From contig NZ_WHNZ01000061.1 of the NCBI RefSeq assembly GCF_013141725.1, forward strand, positions 62,001 through 126,000: a DNA stretch of 64,000 bases, written 5' to 3'. The stretch comes from Paenibacillus planticolens (GTDB taxonomy: Bacteria; Bacillota; Bacilli; Paenibacillales; NBRC-103111). The notes under the pieces were generated by a model. The model was not told the DNA's origin. It saw nothing but the letters and a program-made list of their open reading frames with translations, and did no database searches. This document shows, one piece after another, positions 35,389-44,961 of the stretch. A program made the translations under genes and the position numbers. Each line of letters starts with the position of its first letter. Positions within the stretch are counted from its first letter, which is position 1.

Positions 35389-35407
35389 GATTTACGTTTC
35401 ACCATCC

Positions 35408-35842
35408 TTAGTCTTCAGACATTCGCCTTAAGGCACCCGCCAGTTGTTCAGGGTCCAGATTATTCTTGGTGACTAGCTTAGGTGGATTCAATGGTGAAAA
35501 TTGCATCTCGGCTGATGGCGCCGTACCGGTATTGCCTAAGTTTGCTTTCAACAACTCGCGCGTTTCCGCGTCTTCGTCCGGTGTCGTCATATCTAACGTT
35601 TGACCTACGGATGAATTTGAATCCGAATCTCCAAGTTGTGCTCCACCTGCCGCGTGTTCAGCCCCAATCATTAGACCTAGCACCCATCGAAAGCCAAACG
35701 TAAGAACAAATAAAATGAGAAAGCTATATACGCCTTTGAGACAGGAAGTTAGAAACAAATTATTGCCAATTGATAAGCCAAAAGTAAATATACAAGCCAA
35801 ACCTGCTACAATGACATTAATTCGAATAGTTCCGATCATCAT
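35408..35842 (-). CDS. Uncharacterised two-helix membrane protein between cheD and sigD
   Basis: 144 residues: two hydrophobic segments (about 8-27 and 34-57), then an acidic, Ser/Gly/Asn-rich probably disordered tail, ending in a short ordered-looking LDPEQLAGALRRMSED. The ATG overlaps the cheD stop, so translation is coupled. B. subtilis has no gene here (cheD is followed by sigD). I do not recognise a family. The position suggests a motility or sigma-D-linked membrane role, but nothing in the sequence proves it. Confidence 0.7.
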   Translation of the reverse strand: MMIGTIRINVIVAGLACIFTFGLSIGNNLFLTSCLKGVYSFLILFVLTFGFRWVLGLMIGAEHAAGGAQLGDSDSNSSVGQTLDMTTPDEDAETRELLKANLGNTGTAPSAEMQFSPLNPPKLVTKNNLDPEQLAGALRRMSED

Positions 35843-36336
35843 TAAATTTCCTTCACTCCTAATTGCACGCTTCGAATAACCAGAATGCCGGTTTCGCTAT
35901 TAAATTCTATCGTTCGACCGTAATTAGCTCCTGTATCCTCTGCACGAATTGGAATTTTGTATGTATTCAACATTTCTTTACAAGATTCAACATTTCTTGG
36001 ACCAATTCTCATCGTATCATTATTTCCTGCAAAAGCAAACATTTGAGCTCCGCCAGCCAGCTTAGCCTCAAGCCTGCTAACGGCAGCTCCTAGTTTCTCC
36101 ATTCGGGAAATTAGCTCAGGGATCGCAGTATCCGCGTATTTCGCAATGTTTAAGGATCCTTCACGGGCAATTTCAGAAGAAGGGAGCATGACATGCGCCA
36201 TTCCGGCTACTTTAACTCGGCTATCATAAAGGGTAACACCCACACATGAACCTAACCCCGTCGTTTTCAATACACCTGTCAGGTGAGCAACATTCAGGTC
36301 AGCCATGCCAACTTTAATCAAATTTTCCTGCGTCAT
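35842..36336 (-). CDS. cheD: Chemoreceptor glutamine deamidase CheD
   Basis: Deamidates receptor glutamines and, with CheC, forms one of the three adaptation systems of Bacillus-type chemotaxis. 164 residues with GLGSCVGVTLYD (catalytic Cys31) and AHVMLPSS (His48). The start overlaps the cheC stop as ATGA, matching their physical partnership. Confidence 0.95.
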   Translation of the reverse strand: MTQENLIKVGMADLNVAHLTGVLKTTGLGSCVGVTLYDSRVKVAGMAHVMLPSSEIAREGSLNIAKYADTAIPELISRMEKLGAAVSRLEAKLAGGAQMFAFAGNNDTMRIGPRNVESCKEMLNTYKIPIRAEDTGANYGRTIEFNSETGILVIRSVQLGVKEI

Positions 36337-36953
36337 GAAGACTCTACTCCTAATGCCGAAAATATTTTGCCAAACGATTCCGGATCAGGAATTAGGAAGA
36401 AATGTCCTTGTACTTCATTATCCCCTTCCAAAAATTTGGTATCGATGAGCAGCGCTTGATCACCCATTTGACCAAATTGCAATAAACCATAGCTTAAAAT
36501 AGCGCCTGCCATATCAATCGCCAGTGCTGGAACAGTCGGCTGCATGTTCAAGTTTGTGAAATCAGCAAGAGAAGACAAATACGAGCCGGCAAGAATGTTG
36601 CCAATTTCGTTTAAAGCGGATAACTCTAACTCCGAGTATTCTTCTTGGTCTTCAATTTTTATCCCAATCAGATCCCTCAGCATATTTTTGGCGGCATCTA
36701 AGTTGAGAATAAAAAACATATTTCCAGGAGCGTCTCCATCTACCCGTAAGAAAATAGCCAGAACAACCGTTTCGGCTCCGCCGACACTCTCACAAATTTC
36801 TTCAAAAGGCAGCATTCTTACCTTGGGTACAAGCATGTCAATCGGTTTATCTAATAGGGTAGACAGGGCGGTAGCAGCATGCCCCGCGCCTATATTACCA
36901 ACCTCTTTGAGAACATCCATTTGAAAATCTGCCAACTGATTAAAAACGTCCAC
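36333..36953 (-). CDS. cheC: CheY-P phosphatase CheC
   Basis: Removes phosphate from CheY-P, activated by CheD. 206 residues with both active-site helices of the CheC/FliY family: LKEVGNIGAGHAATALSTLL (about 15-34) and LNEIGNILAGSYLSSLADF (about 108-128), each with the E..N pair. The start is GTG at 36953 behind AGAGG. It is coupled to cheD and adjoins cheW. Confidence 0.95.
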   Translation of the reverse strand: MDVFNQLADFQMDVLKEVGNIGAGHAATALSTLLDKPIDMLVPKVRMLPFEEICESVGGAETVVLAIFLRVDGDAPGNMFFILNLDAAKNMLRDLIGIKIEDQEEYSELELSALNEIGNILAGSYLSSLADFTNLNMQPTVPALAIDMAGAILSYGLLQFGQMGDQALLIDTKFLEGDNEVQGHFFLIPDPESFGKIFSALGVESS

Positions 36954-36956
36954 AAG

Positions 36957-37418
36957 CTAGTCCTCTAATCTTTCTAACTGTTGAATTTCGTTGCGGTCAA
37001 GAACCTGCTCTAGATTAAGCAGAACAAGCAAACGTTCCTCACCGATACGCGCAATGCCATCCAGGTATTTCGCTTTGATCCCGCCGACAATTTCCGGTGG
37101 ATTGTCAATATTGTCAGTATCCAGATCAATAACATCATTCGCTGAATCTACGATTAAGCCAACTTCAAATTCACCGGCAGACACGATGATGATGCGAGTA
37201 GCGTCCGTAGTAGGTTTCTCTTCAAGCCCGAAACGCGAGCGAAGATCGATAATAGGAATAACTACGCCGCGAAGATTGATCACGCCTTTAATAAATTCCG
37301 GTGCTTTCGGAACACGCGTCATAGGCTGCATTCTTTCAATCGTTCTGACTTTCTCGACTTCCACGCCGTACTCTTCCGTTGCAAGTGCGAAGACGATTAC
37401 CTTTTTTTCTTCTCCCAT
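36957..37418 (-). CDS. cheW: Chemotaxis coupling protein CheW
   Basis: Links CheA to receptors. A 153-residue CheW-like domain with EEYGVEVEKVRTIERM, GVINLRGVVIPIIDLRSRFG and the late DGIARIGEERLLVLLNLEQV. It follows cheA by 26 bases. Confidence 0.96.
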   Translation of the reverse strand: MGEEKKVIVFALATEEYGVEVEKVRTIERMQPMTRVPKAPEFIKGVINLRGVVIPIIDLRSRFGLEEKPTTDATRIIIVSAGEFEVGLIVDSANDVIDLDTDNIDNPPEIVGGIKAKYLDGIARIGEERLLVLLNLEQVLDRNEIQQLERLED

Positions 37419-37444
37419 TGTAATACCCTCCTTAGAATTATGTT

Positions 37445-39517
37445 TTATTTAATTAACGCGTTAGGGTCAATAATCAATGCCACTTGTCCGTCGCCAAGAA
37501 TCGTCGCGCCTGAGATGGCAAAAAGACCTGTTAAATATTTGCCTAATGTTTTGAGAACAATTTCTTGCTGGCCAATAAATTCATCCACCATCAAAGCAAC
37601 TTGCTTGTCCCCTTTGCGAACGACGACAATCTCGGTTTCTTCTTCAAGATCCTCGTTGAAATCCGGCACGCCAAACAACGTGCTTAAGGAGACCAAAGGA
37701 ATAACGGACTTGCGGTAATCGATCATTTTGTTGCCATGGATGCTGCGAATTTGCTGCTTCTGGATCGCTGAAGTTTCCACGATGGAGGATAACGGAATCG
37801 CGTATTTCTCACTGCCCAGACGTACTAGCATCGCAGAAATAATAGAGAGCGTAAGCGGCAGTTGAACTGAAAACTTGCTTCCTACGCCAGGCTTCGAGTC
37901 AACTTGAACATGTCCGCCTAACATTTGAATTTTCGTTTTCACGACATCGAGACCTACACCGCGCCCGGAGATATCTGAAATTTTCTCTGCCGTACTGAAG
38001 CCTGAAGCGAACAATAGGTTGTAAACTTCTTTATCGGTCAGCTTTGCAGCTTGTTCGGCAGTAACTAGGCCATTTTTAAGCGCAGTCTTCAATACTTTTT
38101 CTCTATAAATACCTCGGCCATCTTCTTCGATTTCAATAAATACATGATTGCCGCTATGGAATGCGCGAAGCTGAATCGTTCCATGTTCGCTTTTGCCTGC
38201 AGCCACACGGTCGCTGATCGATTCAATGCCATGATCCACAGCATTACGAAGCAAATGGACTAGCGGGTCGCCAATTTCATCTATGACGGTGCGGTCTAAT
38301 TCGGTGTCCGCTCCGGTGATGATCAAATCTACTTTCTTATCAAGCGATTTGGCCAAATCTCTGATCATGCGCGGGAACCGGTTGAAAACGGAATCCACAG
38401 GCACCATGCGCAGCTTCAAAACAATATTTTGCAAGTCGCTGCTCACTCTGGACATGTGCTCAACGGTTTCCGTTAAATCGTTGCGCTTGACTTCGCTAGC
38501 TAACTGCTCTAAACGCACGCGGTCAATCAGCAATTCACTAAAAAGATTCATTAGCGCGTCCAGCCGCTCAATATCAACGCGAATCGTCCGGCTTGCTACC
38601 GGCGCTCCGCCAGCAGCCGGCTTAGGTGCCGCAGCAGGTTCCGCTGCTTTTGGCGCGCTTACCGCTGCAGCGGCAGGAGCTGGCGCTTCAACCGCAGCAA
38701 TCGCAGCAGCGATTTCTTGTCTGGCAGCCTCAACTTCACTGCGTGGACGGGATAATTCGGCCAATGACTCTGAATCCACCGTAATAATGACAGCTGATTC
38801 AATTTCGGAAACATTTAAAATCTCTTTTTCCAGCGATGCTTGATCCACTTTGGAAATGAAGTAGAGCGAGAACGAGCGATCGAATTTCTCCTGCTCGATT
38901 TCTTGCACGGACGGAGTCGCTTTGACGATCTCGCCCATTCTCTCCAAGGCATCGAAAACCATATAGGCGCGTGCGGCTTTCAGCACACAATTCTCATTCA
39001 CGTTAACTTCAATGTAAAAAACAAGGAAGCCCGCCTCAATGGATTGTTGAAGGATCGAAAATTGAAATTCATCTACTTCGATGCCTTTCACCGGCTCCTT
39101 AACCGCAGTCACGGCTGCCGTTTGAGCTGTTTTGTATTCACCGGTCACAATAGACCGAAGAGAGACGACAATCGGGGAAACGTCAGCCTTCCCGGTGCCC
39201 CCTTGAATAATGTCTTCAACCATAGATTCTAAAGAATCCAAGCTTTTAAAAATACAATCGAAAATAAAGGAGTTCATTTCGATTTTACTGTTCCGAACCA
39301 TATCCAGAACGTTTTCCATCTCATGCGTCAGGGATGCGATATCCTCGAACCCCATGGTTGCGGACATCCCCTTCAACGTATGTGCAGAACGAAAAATATT
39401 ATGTACAATGCTAATATCTTGAGGGTTGCTTTCCAAACTTAGTAAGTTCTCATTCAAAGCTTGCAAGTGCTCTTTCGACTCATCGATAAACATGGATAAA
39501 TATTGACTAAGTTCCAA
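37445..39517 (-). CDS. cheA: Chemotaxis histidine kinase CheA
   Basis: About 690 residues. P1 HPt domain with FRSAHTLKG (His46), P2 CheY/CheB-binding region (about 150-270), an Ala/Pro-rich linker (about 278-315), P3 dimerisation, P4 ATPase with HLLRNAVDHGI, DDGRG-like EEDGRGIYREKV and ISGRGVGLDVV, and P5 CheW-like domain at the C-terminus. I prefer TTG at 39517, nine bases after GGAGG, giving MELSQYLSMF, which fits B. subtilis CheA; GTG at 39523 is only three bases from that site. Confidence 0.95.
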   Translation of the reverse strand: MELSQYLSMFIDESKEHLQALNENLLSLESNPQDISIVHNIFRSAHTLKGMSATMGFEDIASLTHEMENVLDMVRNSKIEMNSFIFDCIFKSLDSLESMVEDIIQGGTGKADVSPIVVSLRSIVTGEYKTAQTAAVTAVKEPVKGIEVDEFQFSILQQSIEAGFLVFYIEVNVNENCVLKAARAYMVFDALERMGEIVKATPSVQEIEQEKFDRSFSLYFISKVDQASLEKEILNVSEIESAVIITVDSESLAELSRPRSEVEAARQEIAAAIAAVEAPAPAAAAVSAPKAAEPAAAPKPAAGGAPVASRTIRVDIERLDALMNLFSELLIDRVRLEQLASEVKRNDLTETVEHMSRVSSDLQNIVLKLRMVPVDSVFNRFPRMIRDLAKSLDKKVDLIITGADTELDRTVIDEIGDPLVHLLRNAVDHGIESISDRVAAGKSEHGTIQLRAFHSGNHVFIEIEEDGRGIYREKVLKTALKNGLVTAEQAAKLTDKEVYNLLFASGFSTAEKISDISGRGVGLDVVKTKIQMLGGHVQVDSKPGVGSKFSVQLPLTLSIISAMLVRLGSEKYAIPLSSIVETSAIQKQQIRSIHGNKMIDYRKSVIPLVSLSTLFGVPDFNEDLEEETEIVVVRKGDKQVALMVDEFIGQQEIVLKTLGKYLTGLFAISGATILGDGQVALIIDPNALIK

Positions 39518-39572
39518 AACCACACACCTCCAATAGAATCTCTTAAGTAACTTGCTTGCATCATTCGATCAA

Positions 39573-40685
39573 TTAAGGAAGTACACATTGCGCTAAGCGA
39601 GCAGCAATATTATGCTGAGGCAGCACATGCATGGCAGCCTGCATCTCAACGGCAGCTCTCGGCATCCCGTAAACAACACAAGTTTCTTCAGACTCGGCAA
39701 TGGTCGTCTGTATACCGGATTGCCTTAAAGAAAGCATACCTCTGGCTCCATCGCTCCCCATGCCCGTCATTAAGACAACGTGTCTCTTCAACTCACTCAG
39801 ACAAAGCAAGGACTCAAACATGACATCCACAGAGGGGCGGTGGCCGGAACGCGGCTCGTCTTTGGTCAATCTAATTTTGTACGTTCTGTTTGCCTCTTTA
39901 TGTACAATCATATGCCAGCCTCCCGGCGCTACATAAGCGGTTGCCGTTTTGAGCACGTCCCCCTCTGCTGCCTCGACAACTTGAATCTGAGAGACGTCAT
40001 TCAAACGCTGCGCCAAAGACTTCGTGAAATTGGGCGGCATATGCTGAACAATTAGGATAGGAGCCGGAAAGCCTGCTGGGATATTCGAGATTACCTGGTG
40101 CAGAGCTCGCGGTCCTCCAGTAGAAGTCCCGATTCCAACAAGATGATCAAAATGCATCGAGCCTTCCGTTATCGTCTTCGGCACATCAGGCTGTCTGAAG
40201 AGGCCCGTTTTATTTCTCGCAAGCGGCGCTTGATTCCTTTTCGTTAACAACGGTGGCTGCCCAATGGGTTGGAATGATCTCAGCTTGGTTCGAACAGCCA
40301 TTTGCAGTTTCTCATGTAGAAGCTGCTTTACTTTATATAAGTCCAAAGAAATGGAACCTGATGGCTTTCGAATAAAGTCGACAGCACCCCATTCGAGCGC
40401 TTTAATTGTTTCAGCTGCCCCTGCCTCGGTTAAGGAACTGAGCATAATTACCGGCGTTGGCTGCTCAGCCATAATGCGCTGCAGGGCATCCAAACCGTTC
40501 ATCACGGGCATTTCTACATCCATCGTTACGGCATCCGGTCGCAGAAGCTTCACTTGTTCAATGGCTTCTTGACCGTTTTTAGCCGTTCCTATGATGTTAT
40601 ACTGCGGATTTTCTGAAATCAGATCGCTTATTATTCTTCGCATAAAGACGGAGTCGTCTACAACTAGTATGTTATATTGTGCCAT
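39573..40685 (-). CDS. cheB: Chemotaxis methylesterase/response regulator CheB
   Basis: Receiver domain (1-120, phosphorylation site Asp56 in TMDVEMPVMNG) and C-terminal methylesterase with GIGTSTGGPRALH (nucleophile Ser), QHMPPNFT (His) and GMGSDGARGM (Asp). 370 residues. It demethylates chemoreceptors; its partner CheR is not in the window. Located between flhG and cheA, as in B. subtilis. Confidence 0.95.
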   Translation of the reverse strand: MAQYNILVVDDSVFMRRIISDLISENPQYNIIGTAKNGQEAIEQVKLLRPDAVTMDVEMPVMNGLDALQRIMAEQPTPVIMLSSLTEAGAAETIKALEWGAVDFIRKPSGSISLDLYKVKQLLHEKLQMAVRTKLRSFQPIGQPPLLTKRNQAPLARNKTGLFRQPDVPKTITEGSMHFDHLVGIGTSTGGPRALHQVISNIPAGFPAPILIVQHMPPNFTKSLAQRLNDVSQIQVVEAAEGDVLKTATAYVAPGGWHMIVHKEANRTYKIRLTKDEPRSGHRPSVDVMFESLLCLSELKRHVVLMTGMGSDGARGMLSLRQSGIQTTIAESEETCVVYGMPRAAVEMQAAMHVLPQHNIAARLAQCVLP

Positions 40686-40733
40686 GCTGTTTCCCTCCCT
40701 TTATGTCCTAATTCGACATAACTCGCGAAAATC

Positions 40734-41603
40734 CTATTTCAAAAGTCTCATCATTTTATTCAAAAAGCCCTTGACCCCGGAAGAAGGTGTCGAAATGACT
40801 CGATAGCCTTTGATATAATCGTCGACGAGTGAATGAAGGCTTTTGGCAGCCGGGGAGTTAGGGAAAGCAATCGTAAACGGCACTTGCTTTTTGACTGCTT
40901 TGGAAACCGACGAATCGTCTTCCACAAAACCTAGAGTAGGAATCTGAATGCCCAAGAATTGGTTCGCAACTAGCGCTATTTTGTCGGCAGTATGCTTGCC
41001 TTCCCTCCGATCCGTTACCCGGTTAATGATTAATTTAAAGGAAACGTCATGTCCCATGGAATGAACCATTTTGATAATCGCATAGGCATCGGTGATGGAA
41101 GTCGGCTCCGGTGTCGTGACGACGAATGTTTCCTCCGCAGCTAGAATGAATTTCAAAGTTTCTTTCGAAAGCCCGGCACCCGTGTCAAAAATGATGAAAT
41201 CCACATATCCGTTGAGCTGCATGACCTGCTCGGCAAAATAATCCAGCTCTTCCTCCGTTAATCGCAGCAAATCGTTAAAACCGGATCCGCCGGCGATGAA
41301 ATCCAGATTGTTCGAGCCCTTCTGAATAATTTCCCAAATGGTCTTTTCCTTTTTCAACAAGTGATACAAATTGTATTTAGAGGAAACGCCCATCAGCACA
41401 TCAATATTGGCCAGCCCGATATCAGCATCAAAAACAAGAACTTTGTAACCTTGGGATTGAAGCGCCAGTGCAAAGTTCAGCGTAACATTCGATTTCCCTA
41501 CGCCGCCCTTTCCACTAGTCACGGTAATAATCCTGGTGGATTTTGTGCCTTTATCATTCTGAAGTTGAACCAGGTTCCGCAACCCTTCTGCTTGATCCTT
41601 CAT
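40734..41603 (-). CDS. flhG: MinD-type ATPase FlhG
   Basis: Controls flagellar number and placement together with FlhF and the C-ring. 289 residues. The N-terminus carries DQAEGLR (3-9), the short activator motif that stimulates FlhF GTPase, followed by the deviant Walker A GKGGVGKS (31-38). The C-terminus is basic and amphipathic (VKGFLNKMMRLLK), a likely membrane-targeting helix as in MinD. Its start overlaps the flhF stop as ATGA. Confidence 0.95.
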   Translation of the reverse strand: MKDQAEGLRNLVQLQNDKGTKSTRIITVTSGKGGVGKSNVTLNFALALQSQGYKVLVFDADIGLANIDVLMGVSSKYNLYHLLKKEKTIWEIIQKGSNNLDFIAGGSGFNDLLRLTEEELDYFAEQVMQLNGYVDFIIFDTGAGLSKETLKFILAAEETFVVTTPEPTSITDAYAIIKMVHSMGHDVSFKLIINRVTDRREGKHTADKIALVANQFLGIQIPTLGFVEDDSSVSKAVKKQVPFTIAFPNSPAAKSLHSLVDDYIKGYRVISTPSSGVKGFLNKMMRLLK

Positions 41604-42910
41604 GTTCTCGGTTCCTCCAATAACAAATCAATGATCTGCCACTCGTTCAATTCCGTAATATCGTCCGGTACGCTTTGACCATTGGTCACATACGAAATTT
41701 GAAGCGAAAATTCGTGAACGATATTAACAATCGCACCGTAAGAATCCGTTTCATCCAATTTGGTGAAAATGACTTTATCCAGCTTGAATTTGTTGAAATT
41801 GTTCGTTATCGCTCTCATATCTCTATACTTCGTCGTTAAGCTGAGAACTAGAATCGTCTCACTGTTACCTTGTGTTCTAAGCAATGAATTTAGTTCTGAA
41901 ACATACATTTCATTACGGAAATTGCGACCGGCTGTATCCATGAAAATGACGTCGCAATCTTCTAAGTTTTGAAAAGCTTTGACTAAATCTTGCGGTGAAA
42001 AGACGACTTCCAGCGGAACGTTCAAGATGGTGGCATACGTTTTTAATTGTTCAATAGCCGCAATCCGATAAGTGTCTGAAGTAATGAAACCAACTTTGCG
42101 TTGATACTTTAGCACTTGTTCGGCGGCTAGCTTTGCAATGGTTGTCGTTTTACCGACACCGGTCGGACCCACAAAATGAACCACGCGCGTAGCCGGTGAA
42201 ATCTTCTTGCTGGCTTCTGACTGGAAGATCTGTCCGAGTTTAGCTCTGACGATTTGAACTGCGCTTTCATCCGTAATCGGTTCATCGGCAAGTTGAAAGT
42301 CCGCAACCGTTTCGTCCATGATTTGACGAATCAGCTTTGGATCAACCTCTTGATCAATCAAGCGCTGCTCCAGGTTAAGCAAAGGCTCGGGGAGCGTGAA
42401 CTCGTCCGATGCCTGAGTTAGCTTTCTCATCATCTCTTTCATCTGTTTGATTTCCTCAATGAGGTGCTCATCCTTTTGAAAGCTGGGTCTGCTGGCTGCA
42501 TTGACGGATGCTGGTGAATACGTCGTCTGCGGTTGGGCAAATGTTGGCTGCGCCTCTGCACCAGCTCTTGCGGCGACAGGTTCTTTCGCTGCCGTCACTG
42601 CCGCTAGCACGTCCGGAACTTCCGGAAAGTCAGAAAGATGTGGTTGAGACTTAGACACTTGAACTTGAGAAAGCACTGGCTGCTTCTGAGGCTGCAGCTG
42701 CGGTGCCGCCCTCATCGGTTGCGGAGTTGAATTCGCATTCGTATTATCAATTGCGGCAATGACCTCAATTTTTTTCTTGCCGAACATGCCAAGAAATCCG
42801 CCTGTACGGATTTCTTTCGTATTTAAAATAACCGCATCCTTACCTAAATCCGTACGAATCTTCTGCAACGCATCAGGCATGGAATCGACAACATATCTTT
42901 TTACTCTCAT
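41600..42910 (-). CDS. flhF: SRP-family GTPase FlhF
   Basis: Positions flagellar basal bodies. 436 residues: B domain with a variable Gln/Pro-rich linker (about 60-145), N domain, and G domain with GPTGVGKTTTIAKLAA near residue 248, DTAGR and TKLDET. The start overlaps the flhA stop as ATGA, and flhG is coupled at the end. Confidence 0.95.
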   Translation of the reverse strand: MRVKRYVVDSMPDALQKIRTDLGKDAVILNTKEIRTGGFLGMFGKKKIEVIAAIDNTNANSTPQPMRAAPQLQPQKQPVLSQVQVSKSQPHLSDFPEVPDVLAAVTAAKEPVAARAGAEAQPTFAQPQTTYSPASVNAASRPSFQKDEHLIEEIKQMKEMMRKLTQASDEFTLPEPLLNLEQRLIDQEVDPKLIRQIMDETVADFQLADEPITDESAVQIVRAKLGQIFQSEASKKISPATRVVHFVGPTGVGKTTTIAKLAAEQVLKYQRKVGFITSDTYRIAAIEQLKTYATILNVPLEVVFSPQDLVKAFQNLEDCDVIFMDTAGRNFRNEMYVSELNSLLRTQGNSETILVLSLTTKYRDMRAITNNFNKFKLDKVIFTKLDETDSYGAIVNIVHEFSLQISYVTNGQSVPDDITELNEWQIIDLLLEEPRT

Positions 42911-44940
42911 AAATTGACTACCCCCATGCTCTGAATTTCTACGCTAGGTTCTAATTCGCTGTATGATAATACAGGGATATCTTGCAGTGTTCTTTCAAGA
43001 AGTTGTCTCAAATACATCCGAATCGTTGGCGACGTTAAAATAACAGGCTGCTGACCGGATTGAATTAATTTAGAAACTTGCTCGCTCACGCGATGATAAA
43101 TAATTTGCGACGATGAGGGGTCAAGCGCTAAATAGCTTCCTTGATCGGACTGCTGCACGGAATCTGCAATTTTCTTCTCTACGGATGGACCAACTGTGAT
43201 CACCTTCAAAGAGTCCCCTAACGATGTGAATTGCTGTGTGATCTGTCTGGATAAAGATTGTCTGACATACTCCGTCAAGATTTCAGGATCCTTTGTATAG
43301 GAACCATAATCAGCAAGCGTCTCAAGGATAGTGACCAGGTCACGTACGGATATTTTCTCTTTAAGCAGCTTTGCCAATACCTTCTGAACGTCTCCGATCG
43401 AGAGAACGGAAGGTATAAGATCATCAACAAGCGCCGGGTATGATTCACGCACATTATCGATGAGCGCCTTCGTTTCTTGACGTCCAAGAAGCTCGTGCGT
43501 ATGTTTCTTAATAATTTCCGTTAAATGCGTAGCTACGACAGACGGAGGATCAACAACCGTGTATCCTGACAACTCCGCTCTCTCTTTGGTCACTTCATCT
43601 ATCCAAATGGCCGGTAAACCAAAGGCAGGCTCCGTTGTTTCAATCCCTGCAATGGAGTCGTCATCAATCCCTGGACTCATGGCCAAATAATGATTGAGGA
43701 GAAGTTCGCCTCGTGCAACCGTGTTGCCTTTAATTTTGATGATATACTCGTTCGGACGCAGCTGAATATTGTCGCGAATCCGAATAACGGGTACGACGAC
43801 TCCCAACTCAAGCGCGCATTGGCGCCGAATTAGAATAATTCGGTCAAGCAAGTCTCCGCCTTGCTGCGTATCTGCCAGCGGAATCAAACCATAGCCAAAC
43901 TCAAACTCAATAGGATCGACTTGCAAAAGCGAGATAACACTTTCCGGACTGCGAACTTCCTCGATTTGCTGTTCCTCCACCAATTGTTCTTCCTTGATGG
44001 CTTGCCGTTCCAAGTTCTTTTGCATCTTGTAACCTGCAAAAACCAGTAATCCTGCAATCGGGAACGTCGTAAACCAATGAATTGGCGTAAAAATACCTAA
44101 CATGACTAAAGTGCCTGCGACGATGTAAAGCAGTTTAGGCTGCGCCGTTAATTGCTTCGTGACATCATGGCCTAAGTTGCCCTCGGACGATGCCCTGGTT
44201 ACGATAATACCTGCAGCCGTAGAAATAAGCAGCGCTGGAATTTGCGAGACCAGCCCGTCCCCAATCGTCAAGATCGAAAAAGTTTGTAAGGCTTTCGAGA
44301 AATCCATGCCTTTCATCGTCATCCCGATAATAAAGCCGCCAATTAAATTGATGACGAGAATGACGATCCCTGCAATGGCATCCCCTTTTACGAATTTGCT
44401 CGCTCCATCCATGGCACCGTAGAAGTCTGCTTCGCGTTCAATCTTTTGTCTGCGTTCCCGGGCTTGTACTTCATTGATTAAGCCGGCGTTTAAATCTGCA
44501 TCGATACTCATTTGTTTCCCCGGCATCGCATCGAGCGTAAATCTTGCTGCGACTTCGGCAACGCGCTCAGAACCTTTGGTAATTACGATGAATTGAACTA
44601 AGACAAGGATGAGAAACACGACAAATCCCACGACGATATTGCCTTGAGCTACGAAAGAACCAAAAGTTCTGACCACGTCGCCTGCTTCTGCATGTGACAA
44701 AATGTTTCGCGTAGTAGAAACGTTAAGCGCCAATCGAAACAAAGTCGTAATCAGCAGTAAGGATGGAAAAATAGAAAATTGCAGCGCTTCTTGCGTATTC
44801 ATAGCAACCAAAATAATCATTAAAGCGATTGAGATATTAATGATTAGAAGAAAGTCCAATAAAGGGATTGGAATAGGTACAATCATCATTAAAACGATAC
44901 CAATTATACCGATAAGAACGAATAAATCCTTGACTTTCAC
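42907..44940 (-). CDS. flhA: Flagellar export gate protein FlhA
   Basis: 677 residues: eight membrane segments in the first half (about 5-310), the FHIPEP-type loop (AARFTLDAMPGKQMSIDADL), then the cytosolic ring-forming domain (about 350-677) that docks export chaperones. The start is GTG at 44940 behind GGGAGG. It follows flhB. Confidence 0.97.
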   Translation of the reverse strand: MKVKDLFVLIGIIGIVLMMIVPIPIPLLDFLLIINISIALMIILVAMNTQEALQFSIFPSLLLITTLFRLALNVSTTRNILSHAEAGDVVRTFGSFVAQGNIVVGFVVFLILVLVQFIVITKGSERVAEVAARFTLDAMPGKQMSIDADLNAGLINEVQARERRQKIEREADFYGAMDGASKFVKGDAIAGIVILVINLIGGFIIGMTMKGMDFSKALQTFSILTIGDGLVSQIPALLISTAAGIIVTRASSEGNLGHDVTKQLTAQPKLLYIVAGTLVMLGIFTPIHWFTTFPIAGLLVFAGYKMQKNLERQAIKEEQLVEEQQIEEVRSPESVISLLQVDPIEFEFGYGLIPLADTQQGGDLLDRIILIRRQCALELGVVVPVIRIRDNIQLRPNEYIIKIKGNTVARGELLLNHYLAMSPGIDDDSIAGIETTEPAFGLPAIWIDEVTKERAELSGYTVVDPPSVVATHLTEIIKKHTHELLGRQETKALIDNVRESYPALVDDLIPSVLSIGDVQKVLAKLLKEKISVRDLVTILETLADYGSYTKDPEILTEYVRQSLSRQITQQFTSLGDSLKVITVGPSVEKKIADSVQQSDQGSYLALDPSSSQIIYHRVSEQVSKLIQSGQQPVILTSPTIRMYLRQLLERTLQDIPVLSYSELEPSVEIQSMGVVNL

Positions 44941-44961
44941 AAGATTGTACCTCCCTTCTTA

